A DNA stretch of 8,116 nucleotides from Chitinophaga pinensis (GTDB lineage: Bacteria; Planctomycetota; Phycisphaerae; Phycisphaerales; SM1A02): assembly GCA_943329105.2 (NCBI GenBank), contig CALQCP020000091.1, positions 1 to 8,116 on the forward strand, written 5' to 3'. Under the pieces are notes generated by a model. That model was not told where the DNA came from. It searched no databases and was given only the letters and a program-made list of their open reading frames with translations. Below, piece by piece: positions 1 through 5,649 of this stretch. Numbering within the stretch: position 1 is the stretch's first letter; every line of letters begins with the position of its first letter. The position numbers and the translations under genes were made by a program.

Positions 1-1485
1 CATTCGGTCAAGGTCAAAGACGTAGTCACGCGTGACATCTGAACCGAGATCGGCATATTTCACCGCAGCAATTCCGACCGCGCTACCGATGGCGGCAAGG
101 TCGGCGTCAGACATACCAGCGGTCGGCGCGTTGGGGTCCGTTGATCGAGTGCGCACTTCGCGGATGCCGCGCTCGATGGCTTCATCAAGCAGCGCTTTCA
201 GCGTGAAATTTTCGCCACTGCGCGTCTTCAGTGGCTTCTTGTCAGCACCAAGGACACTGCCAAATGGAACATGCACCAGCTCGGCTTCAGTGCCGTCAGC
301 AAGTTTGTTCCAACCAATCATTCGGACAGCATCAAATACGTCCTTGAAGTGATCGCGCTGCCGTGCATCAACCACGTAGACCACGCGATCGCTCTTGAGA
401 TCTTGCACGCGGAACTTGCATGCGGCCAAGTCGGTGGTGGCGTAGAGGAATCCACCATCACGCTTGCGAATGAGCATGGGGCGATCGCGATCTGGGTAGC
501 GAACCACAATGGCGCCATCGTCTTCTACGCCCAGTCCACTCTTGGCGAATGCTTCGACGGTGGGGCCCAATCGTTCGCGGAAGAAACTCTCGCCGCGACT
601 GTGCTCATCGGTGAGTTGCACGCCAAGAACAGCAGCGGTTTCAAAGACTTCCTGCATGGTGCAGTGAATGATCTTCTGCCACTCTGCCACCAGTTGCGCG
701 TCGCCGGATTGCAATCGAACCAGCGTGGCACGCGCGTCTTCTTGGGCAAGCGCGGCGCCGGTGTTCTGTGCCTCAAGCTCAGCAATTCGATGTGGACCAA
801 CACGGGTGGCGTGCGCAGCAATCATGCCCGCGGCATCATCGCGCCCCTCAAGTTGCGCGGCGCGGTAGGCACGATTGAGGTCCTCAAGCGTGAGCGAATC
901 AAGATTGGTTCCAGCGCGGCGGAGTGCGGCCAGCGTCATGGCGATTGGAAGGCCCCAGTCTCCAAGGTGATTCTCGCGCCACACCTTGCGACCGAGGCGT
1001 TCATGGACGCGCGCGATGGTGTCGCCAATGATGGTGGCGCGTAGGTGACCAACATGCATCTGCTTGGCAACATTCACGCCGCACAGATCAACGGTCACTG
1101 CGTAGGTCGCAGTGGCTGGAGCGATGCCGAGCGCTGGTGAATCAAAGGCATCAAGGGCGGATGCAAGTGCGCTCCCGGCCAAATGGATGTTGACGAAACC
1201 CGGACCAGCAACCTCGGCCTTGTCGGCGATGCCAGTGAGTTGCGCGCGCGCCAAGACATCAGTGGCAAGTTGCCGTGGATTTGCCCCGATCTTCTTGGCA
1301 AGCGCCATGGCGAAGTTCGCTTGGAAGTCACCGAATTGCGGATTGCCACTGGGGCGGATGTGCGGGTCCGACTCCTCTGCGGGCAATCCCGTTACGGCAG
1401 CGATCGCTGCACGGAGTGCGCGTTCAAGCGCCGCCGTTGGATCAACAGAGGCGGCAGATTCGGCGGCAGAGACGGCGGCGGGCAT
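1..1485 (-). CDS. argS: Arginyl-tRNA synthetase, class I (3' end beyond left edge)
   Basis: Charges tRNA-Arg with arginine using ATP, in the cytosol. The reverse-strand frame is open from the ATG at 1485 to the window edge (495 codons, no stop, no frameshift), so the last part of the catalytic core and the anticodon-binding DALR domain are missing. Visible in order: an N-terminal tRNA-binding Add-1-type domain (FGDFQANFAMALAKKIG, residues 51-66); the class I HIGH motif as HVGH (144-147) in NVAKQMHVGHLRATIIGD; NHLGDWG (172-178); YATTDLAA (348-355); YVVDARQRDHF (370-380); and KTRSGE (420-425), the usual ArgS counterpart of KMSKS, followed by LLDEA. The last residues, AVGIAAVKYAD then TRDYVFDLDRM, are also standard ArgS. 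Oddities: the segment before HVGH reads DLCGVN instead of the usual D-Y-S-(S/A)-P-N, and GDWG continues LPIAM rather than TQFGM. There is no Shine-Dalgarno site; the start is supported by a TANNNT box 7 nt upstream. Identity is firm. Confidence 0.96.
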   Translation of the reverse strand, partial: MPAAVSAAESAASVDPTAALERALRAAIAAVTGLPAEESDPHIRPSGNPQFGDFQANFAMALAKKIGANPRQLATDVLARAQLTGIADKAEVAGPGFVNIHLAGSALASALDAFDSPALGIAPATATYAVTVDLCGVNVAKQMHVGHLRATIIGDTIARVHERLGRKVWRENHLGDWGLPIAMTLAALRRAGTNLDSLTLEDLNRAYRAAQLEGRDDAAGMIAAHATRVGPHRIAELEAQNTGAALAQEDARATLVRLQSGDAQLVAEWQKIIHCTMQEVFETAAVLGVQLTDEHSRGESFFRERLGPTVEAFAKSGLGVEDDGAIVVRYPDRDRPMLIRKRDGGFLYATTDLAACKFRVQDLKSDRVVYVVDARQRDHFKDVFDAVRMIGWNKLADGTEAELVHVPFGSVLGADKKPLKTRSGENFTLKALLDEAIERGIREVRTRSTDPNAPTAGMSDADLAAIGSAVGIAAVKYADLGSDVTRDYVFDLDRM

Positions 1486-1492
1486 GTGGAGA

Positions 1493-1498
1493 AGGATA
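1493..1498 (-). promoter_or_regulatory. Candidate -10 box for a leaderless argS transcript
   Basis: Read on the minus strand the hexamer is TATCCT, followed by exactly 7 nt and the argS ATG at 1485. No Shine-Dalgarno sequence lies between, and I see no good -35 element. The spacing fits transcription starting at or next to the A of the ATG. The sigma factor and LolA-like genes show the same arrangement. Inference from pattern only. Confidence 0.4.
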
Positions 1499-1588
1499 GG
1501 AGAAGCGTGAATCCCGGGGCTTATTGGGCGCGGCAAGCGCGGACTGAACAATTGATTTGATCTTGGCAACTACCGGGAGAGCCACTAG

Positions 1589-1594
1589 TAGTAT
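1589..1594 (+). promoter_or_regulatory. Candidate -10 box for a leaderless ECF sigma factor transcript
   Basis: TAGTAT lies exactly 7 nt before the ATG at 1602, with no ribosome binding site in between. A TTGGCA at 1563-1568 could serve as a -35 element, but it is 20 nt from this box; it would be 17 nt from the overlapping TAGTAG at 1586-1591. The whole argS-sigma divergent gap is 1486-1601, so both promoters must lie within it or inside the opposing gene. Confidence 0.4.
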
Positions 1595-1601
1595 TCGCGC
1601 T

Positions 1602-2189
1602 ATGGATGAGATCGAAGACCTTGGCGCTGAGGACAAGTCGGTTGCGGACCTGTTCGGCGAAATCATGGGTGAGCTTCGGCTCCTCAGCACGCTGTACATG
1701 CAGTCGAACCCGCCCGAGGTGACGCTGCAGCCAACGATCATTGTCAGCGAGGCTTTCGTGCGCCTTGCGAATCATCGACCGGAGCAGTTCAAGAGCGAAG
1801 ATGACTTTCGCGCAACTGCGTCGGTCATTCTTCGGCAGGTGTTTGCGGAGCGTGCCAAGAAGCGCATTGAAGAGAAGCGCCGCGCCGCCGAGGCGATGCA
1901 GGCGCGACGGCTGCAGAGCGGTACCGCCGAGCCGGTTGCCGAACCAGAACTTCCCTCCTTTGAGGGCGCTTCACCCGAGTTGACCATGGCACTTGAGAAT
2001 GCGTTGGAAATGCTTTCCGAAGTAGATGATCGCTCCGCGCGCGTGGCGGAATTGAAGATCTTCGGCTCGCTGCCGATGCTCACCATTTCCACCATCGTGG
2101 GCGGCACGCTGCAGTCGGCGGAGAAGGACTGGCGGTTTGCCAAGGCCTTCCTACAGAAGCACCTCAAGGATCGCGGCGAGATTTCGTAA
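1602..2189 (+). CDS. ECF RNA polymerase sigma factor (Sigma70_ECF type)
   Basis: A 195-residue group IV sigma factor expected to direct core RNA polymerase to a small set of promoters. Region 2 covers about residues 14-95: a DLFGEIMGELRLLSTLYMQ helix, the family hallmark TLQPT (41-45), then SEAFVRLANH and a basic stretch FAERAKKRIEEKRR (81-94). A linker of about 30 residues rich in Ala, Glu and Pro leads to region 4 (about 130-190): ALEMLSEVDDRSARVAELKIFG, then the helix-turn-helix, ending in the recognition-helix pattern SAEKDWRFAKAFL (172-184). This matches the PF07638-like set in which region 4 ends in a (R/K)-x-W-x-x-A-x-A-x-L pattern. The ATG at 1602 is chosen over an in-frame TTG at 1557 because it lies 7 nt after TAGTAT and because the extra residues look unlike the family. 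No anti-sigma factor is adjacent, so its stimulus cannot be guessed. Its end overlaps the convergent aminopeptidase gene by 26 bp. Confidence 0.88.
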   Translation: MDEIEDLGAEDKSVADLFGEIMGELRLLSTLYMQSNPPEVTLQPTIIVSEAFVRLANHRPEQFKSEDDFRATASVILRQVFAERAKKRIEEKRRAAEAMQARRLQSGTAEPVAEPELPSFEGASPELTMALENALEMLSEVDDRSARVAELKIFGSLPMLTISTIVGGTLQSAEKDWRFAKAFLQKHLKDRGEIS

Positions 2190-3372
2190 GTACGAAGGAT
2201 CGTTCGGCATACAGCCACTCCATCAGTTGTTCCGTTGACTCTGGCAGCGTGATGTCGATGCCGCGCGCGGCGATGTGCAACATGGTGATCATGGAGTGAT
2301 AGTCGTCAATGCTGACGAACTCCTGCCCCAGCCGCGCTGGGCGTGCGCCGGCGGCAACGCCATCAATGTCCACCATGTTGTGATAGTTGCCGAGTGGTAG
2401 GCAGATACACGTGGATTGGTATCCGTAACAAGCGAACGCGCTCGCTTCGCAGCCGCCCCCTGCCATGAGCTTTCGTTGCCACTTGAAGGCAGGATTCTGC
2501 TTGGATTCGGCGCTAAAGAGGTGCGCCAAGTGATTGGTGAGGCTGGGGCTGAAGACGCTGATCCGGTCACCGACGCGACAAATGGCGCCGGCGCCGATCG
2601 GGGAGTCGTTGGGGAAACTTCGCGAATTTTCCAAGCAGAGCAGGCGTGCGTCCTTGGGGATCCAAGCATTGCGAGCGACATGAATGGCGCCCACGAATCC
2701 AACTTCTTCAGCGACGGTGAATAGCAAGCCAACATGTCCGCACTGATCGGCGTTGAGCATTTCTTCGAATGCGCACAGCGCGGCGGCGACGGCTGCGAGG
2801 TCATCGCATGCATCGGTGTGGATCAAGCCGTCACGAATTTCTGCGCGTGGAAATTTCCAGCGGGCAATGCAGCCGGGAACAAGCCACGCGGGTGGGGTGG
2901 GAGCGGACGGACTGGTATGGTTTGCAAGTTCCCCGGTGATTTTTTTGAATGGCTTTGCATCGGCGGCGAGCGTCTTGATGACCGCCTGTGCCCGCGCATC
3001 GCCGGGCCCAATGATTTCAATGTCCGCCCCAACAAAGTATGGATCGTTGACACCGCCGCGGAAAGCGGCGTGGATGATTGTGCCGTTGACAGCCGTGACA
3101 ACGAACGCAGGGTGATCGAGATGCGCGGTAATGATCAATTGCGGGGTAGTGCCTCTATGGCGGCGCTGGGTGATGAGGTAGTTACCGACATCATCGCGTT
3201 GCGTGGTGACCGCAGCGGCATGCGCTGCAAGCCACCGATCGATGAATGCCATGACGGCGCTTTCATGGCCGGCGGCGGTGGGGATTTGCGTCACTTCCAA
3301 GAGCAGAGCTTCTCGCGCTGCACGGATTTCGGGGGTTGGCGTCATCATGGGGGCTCTGAATGGTATTGCCAT
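2164..3372 (-). CDS. M42-like (M20/M28-clan) zinc metallo-aminopeptidase
   Basis: Probably a cytosolic dinuclear-metal aminopeptidase trimming peptides; the substrate cannot be told from sequence. Of 402 residues, the metal and catalytic residues appear in the family order: TAHLDH with His84 and Asp86; DACDDLAA, where Asp190 would bridge the two metals; VAEEVGFVGA with catalytic Glu222 and metal ligand Glu223; CLENS, Glu248 replacing the usual Asp; and NYHNMVD with His331. It is somewhat longer than typical M42 enzymes (about 350), partly from an insert at about 150-167 rich in Pro and Ser. No signal peptide. Start choice: the ATG at 3372 has AGGTG six bases upstream. A GTG at 3381 lies inside that AGGTG, and two adjacent ATGs at 3348 and 3345 are also possible. 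The start is divergent from, and 34 bp away from, the riboflavin gene; the 3' end lies inside the sigma factor gene. M20 or M28 assignment remains possible; metallopeptidase identity is secure. Confidence 0.85.
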   Translation of the reverse strand: MAIPFRAPMMTPTPEIRAAREALLLEVTQIPTAAGHESAVMAFIDRWLAAHAAAVTTQRDDVGNYLITQRRHRGTTPQLIITAHLDHPAFVVTAVNGTIIHAAFRGGVNDPYFVGADIEIIGPGDARAQAVIKTLAADAKPFKKITGELANHTSPSAPTPPAWLVPGCIARWKFPRAEIRDGLIHTDACDDLAAVAAALCAFEEMLNADQCGHVGLLFTVAEEVGFVGAIHVARNAWIPKDARLLCLENSRSFPNDSPIGAGAICRVGDRISVFSPSLTNHLAHLFSAESKQNPAFKWQRKLMAGGGCEASAFACYGYQSTCICLPLGNYHNMVDIDGVAAGARPARLGQEFVSIDDYHSMITMLHIAARGIDITLPESTEQLMEWLYAERSFVLTKSRRDP

Positions 3373-3378
3373 CCCGGG

Positions 3379-3383
3379 CACCT
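3379..3383 (-). promoter_or_regulatory. Shine-Dalgarno-like site deciding the aminopeptidase start
   Basis: On the minus strand AGGTG stands 6 nt before the ATG at 3372, complementary to the CACCU of the 16S rRNA tail. It favours 3372 over the downstream ATG pair at 3348/3345, which has no such site. It is one of only two convincing Shine-Dalgarno-like sites in the window. Confidence 0.4.
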
Positions 3384-3391
3384 GCTTCGCC

Positions 3392-3397
3392 TAACCT
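3392..3397 (+). promoter_or_regulatory. Weak candidate -10 box for the riboflavin gene
   Basis: TAACCT ends 9 nt before the ATG at 3407 in the 34-bp divergent gap. TTGCCA at 3366-3371 is a possible -35, but at 20 nt the spacing is long. No Shine-Dalgarno site precedes the ATG, so a very short or absent leader is possible. This is weaker than the other TANNNT boxes because the spacing is not 7 nt. Confidence 0.22.
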
Positions 3398-3406
3398 ATT
3401 CACCCT

Positions 3407-4612
3407 ATGCCGCTTTGCCCGATACCCGAAATCCTTGCAGACCTGCGCGCCGGGAAGGCGATCGTTCTTGTCGACGACGAAAATCGTGAGAACGAAGGCG
3501 ACTTTGTTGTTGCTGCGGAGTTTGTGACGCCAGAGATGGTGAACTTTCTGACCCGAATCGGCGGCGGATATCTGTGTGTGAGCCTTGATGGTGAAACCTG
3601 TGATCGCCTGGACTTGCATGCGCAGACCGCAAGCAATACCAGCCTGCGCGGTACGCCATTCACGGTGAGTATTGACGGGCATCCGCGCCACGGGGTTGGT
3701 ACCGGCATTAGTGCCAAGGACCGGGCCAAGACAATTCAGATGCTTATTGATCCGGCCATTCGTCGCGATGACTTTGTGCGCCCGGGTCACATCAATCCGT
3801 TGCGCGCGCGCGATGGAGGAGTGTTGGTTCGTACCGGGCAGACCGAGGGGAGCGTGGATTTGTGCAAGCTTGCTGGTTTGAAGCCCGCAGCGGCGATCAT
3901 TGAAGTGGTGCGCGAAGATGGGGAGATGGCTCGCGTTCCTGATTTAGAACGCATGTGCGCGCAGTATGGGTTGAAGATGTGCAGCGTTGAGCAGATCATT
4001 CGGCACCGGCTTGGTGGTGAAGGCTTAGTGCGCCGTGTTGATCCAGTGCATGGCGCCAAAGTGGAAACGCCAGAGGGAACCTTCACGCTGTTTGCGTGGG
4101 AGAGTGAAATCGATGCGCTCCCGCATGTGGCGCTGTGCCTTGGTGGTATCGGTGATCTTGATTCTCGGGGAGTCGTCAAGACGCGTGTGGAGCCCGTGTT
4201 GGTGCGCATGCAGCGTCGTGAAATACTTTCGGACGTCTTTGGTGTGCGTTGGAGCCCGGCGGAAACAGCAGGGCAGGAGACGATCCGCGCCAGCCTGCGA
4301 GCGATCGCCAGCGCGGGCGAAGGGGTGCTGGTGTATCTGCGGACGGAGGGTGCTGGCGTTGATTTGCCCGGGCGTCTCGCCCGCATTCGGCGCCCTGATC
4401 GCGATGACGTGAATGCGCCCGATTTGACGCGCCTGGACGGTATTGGCGGCGGCAGCAATCCGATGGATGCGCGCCTCTTTGGCGTCGGCGGTCAGATTTT
4501 GCGTGACCTTGGCCTTTCGCAGTTGCGTCTGATGACCAATCATCCCAAGCCGATGCCAGGGTTGCACGGATTTGGGCTCGACATCATTGAACACGTACCG
4601 ATCCCGGTTTGA
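3407..4612 (+). CDS. ribB: DHBP synthase fused to a degenerate GTP cyclohydrolase II-like domain (RibBX-like)
   Basis: A 401-residue protein with RibBA layout. Residues 1-205 are the RibB domain, which makes 3,4-dihydroxy-2-butanone 4-phosphate from ribulose 5-phosphate for riboflavin synthesis: VDDENRENEGD (22-32), GTGISAKDR (98-106), RPGHINPLRARDGG (125-138), then GQTEGSVDLCKLAG (144-157) and DGEMARVPDLE. Residue 145 is Gln where E. coli RibB has the metal-ligand His of GHTEA. Residues about 218-401 follow the GTP cyclohydrolase II fold (SDVFG 275-279, VLVYLRTEGAGVDL 307-320, DARLFGVGGQILRDLG 354-369, LMTNHPK), but the three zinc cysteines are absent: the expected C-x10-C-x-C region has Glu272, Trp282 and Pro284, and no Cys occurs after 244. 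EGRGIGL has become EGAGVDL. The second domain is therefore probably not a GTP cyclohydrolase, resembling the RibBX proteins described in proteobacteria. No Shine-Dalgarno site. The next gene begins 23 nt downstream. Confidence 0.9.
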   Translation: MPLCPIPEILADLRAGKAIVLVDDENRENEGDFVVAAEFVTPEMVNFLTRIGGGYLCVSLDGETCDRLDLHAQTASNTSLRGTPFTVSIDGHPRHGVGTGISAKDRAKTIQMLIDPAIRRDDFVRPGHINPLRARDGGVLVRTGQTEGSVDLCKLAGLKPAAAIIEVVREDGEMARVPDLERMCAQYGLKMCSVEQIIRHRLGGEGLVRRVDPVHGAKVETPEGTFTLFAWESEIDALPHVALCLGGIGDLDSRGVVKTRVEPVLVRMQRREILSDVFGVRWSPAETAGQETIRASLRAIASAGEGVLVYLRTEGAGVDLPGRLARIRRPDRDDVNAPDLTRLDGIGGGSNPMDARLFGVGGQILRDLGLSQLRLMTNHPKPMPGLHGFGLDIIEHVPIPV

Positions 4613-4622
4613 CCGAGGCGCG

Positions 4623-4628
4623 TATCGT
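4623..4628 (+). promoter_or_regulatory. Candidate internal -10 box upstream of the LolA-like gene
   Basis: TATCGT is followed by exactly 7 nt and then the ATG at 4636, with no Shine-Dalgarno site. If active it would give a leaderless transcript for the LolA-like and peptidase genes separate from the riboflavin gene, although the gap between coding regions is only 23 bp. No convincing -35 is visible at 16-19 nt. Confidence 0.35.
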
Positions 4629-4635
4629 TTTGCTC

Positions 4636-5649
4636 ATGGAGTGTTCGAAGCAGACGATTCGTGGTGATTCAGTACCCGTGCCACCATCGCGGGTGGCCGT
4701 GCGGCGCACTGTTGTTGCGTGCCTGGCCGTGTGCGTGACTTGCAGCGCGTGTGTGGCTGATGCGCAGAGCGCGCCGGTGACGCCAGTGACGCCGGTGACG
4801 CCGAGTGCGCCCGCGGCACCGAGTGCGCCGAATACTCCGCCGACTACTACGCCGACACCTTCGCTCGCACCAGCACCAGCGCCTTCACCAGCACCGACTA
4901 CAGCGCCCGCCCCTCACTTTGTGGACGCCGACGCGCTGCTGACTGCCGTCGAGCGCACCTCTGATTCACTCCGTGACTTTCGCGCCAACATCACGTTGGA
5001 AACGACCGACGATGTCACGGGGGATACCGAGCGACGACTTGGTCAATTGGTATTCGTGCAAGAAGAGGGGAAGCCAGCAACGCGCCGTTTCGCAGTGGTG
5101 TTTGAGAAATTCATCGATGGAAGCGGGCGCATGGATGAGCGACCGGTTCGATACATCTACGCCGATGGCTGGCTGACGGAAGCGGACTTCAAGCAACGAA
5201 CCTTGGTGCGGCGGCAACTGGCGCGCGCTGGAGAGCAGTATGACCCGCTCAAGCCGGGCGAGGGTCCGGTTCCACTTCCCATCGGTCAGCGGCGCGCGGA
5301 TGTGCTTGCGCGGTTTGATGCTTCGCTTGCAACGGCGCCAGATTCCACGCTGCTCTTGAAATTGACTCGTCCAATGGTTGGTGTGCGTCTGAAGCCAAAG
5401 CCGGGCATGGCTGATCGAGATTTGATGGAAGCATCGGTTTGGTACGACGCACAATCACTGGTCCCCGTGGGCGTGGAAGCGCAGCGAAAGTCGGGGCGCA
5501 CAGTTGTTTCATTGCGCGATGCCACTATGAATGGCGGTATCAATGATGCACAACGAGCGCTGCTTTCGTTGGCAGAAAAAGTAACCACCGGCTGGCGTGT
5601 TGACGAGCGTCCGCTGGCAGTCGCGCCCGGCGCAGGAAACCTTCCGTGA
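4636..5649 (+). CDS. Exported LolA-like lipoprotein-carrier-fold protein
   Basis: A 337-residue protein, probably periplasmic and possibly binding lipids or lipoproteins, as LolA-fold proteins do; its actual ligand is unknown. An n-region with Arg23-Arg24 leads into a hydrophobic VVACLAVCVTCSACVA stretch, with a likely signal peptidase I site after ADA (about residue 43). A lipoprotein cut at one of the cysteines is less likely because the lipobox Leu is missing. Residues about 45-93 are a Pro/Ala/Thr/Ser-rich linker. The folded domain follows (about 97-330): LRDFRANITLETTDD, RRLGQLVFVQE, RYIYADGWLTEADFKQRTLVRRQL, then PLPIGQRRADVLARF, LKLTRPM and WYDAQSLVPVGVEAQ. This order of short beta strands, a YxxDGxWLxE-like strand and a WYD..SL.P strand fits LolA/LolB-type exported proteins. 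The ATG at 4636 is chosen for its TANNNT box; a TTG at 4609, overlapping the previous stop, is the in-frame alternative. The stop overlaps the next gene's GTG by four bases. Confidence 0.72.
   Translation: MECSKQTIRGDSVPVPPSRVAVRRTVVACLAVCVTCSACVADAQSAPVTPVTPVTPSAPAAPSAPNTPPTTTPTPSLAPAPAPSPAPTTAPAPHFVDADALLTAVERTSDSLRDFRANITLETTDDVTGDTERRLGQLVFVQEEGKPATRRFAVVFEKFIDGSGRMDERPVRYIYADGWLTEADFKQRTLVRRQLARAGEQYDPLKPGEGPVPLPIGQRRADVLARFDASLATAPDSTLLLKLTRPMVGVRLKPKPGMADRDLMEASVWYDAQSLVPVGVEAQRKSGRTVVSLRDATMNGGINDAQRALLSLAEKVTTGWRVDERPLAVAPGAGNLP
4774..4800 (+). repeat. Three tandem 9-bp units in the Pro/Thr linker
   Basis: CCGGTGACG, CCAGTGACG and CCGGTGACG lie head to tail, encoding three Val-Thr-Pro repeats at the start of the linker of the LolA-like protein. 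The low-complexity Ala/Pro/Thr/Ser coding stretch continues to about 4914. Unit number could vary among strains by replication slippage. Confidence 0.75.
5634..5637 (+). promoter_or_regulatory. Shine-Dalgarno site for the peptidase gene
   Basis: AGGA lies 8 nt before the GTG at 5646, inside the end of the LolA-like gene. It supports the GTG as the start even though an out-of-frame ATG (5650) follows 1 nt after the preceding stop; that ATG opens only an 87-codon frame. Together with the GTGA overlap it points to translational coupling. Confidence 0.55.

Noticed and set aside
271..1044. A long plus-strand open frame of 257 codons
   Set aside because: It is antisense to argS, whose opposite-strand translation carries clear ArgS motifs throughout. 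The frame resembles no family I know.
1550..1555. CAATTG and nearby ACTAGT palindromes as operators in the argS-sigma gap
   Set aside because: Six-base palindromes are too short and unpaired with any known regulator to support a call.
2190..2210. Possible hairpin CGAA...TTCG after the sigma factor stop as a terminator
   Set aside because: The stem is only 4 bp with no T-run, and it lies inside the aminopeptidase coding sequence.
2734..3489. A 251-codon plus-strand frame across the aminopeptidase start and into the riboflavin gene
   Set aside because: It is the complement of the M42-like gene, which has all metal ligands, and it runs into the proven riboflavin frame.
4742..4780. Lipoprotein signal in the LolA-like protein from its cysteine cluster
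   Set aside because: No Leu stands at position -3 of any Cys, so a signal peptidase I site after ADA is a better reading.
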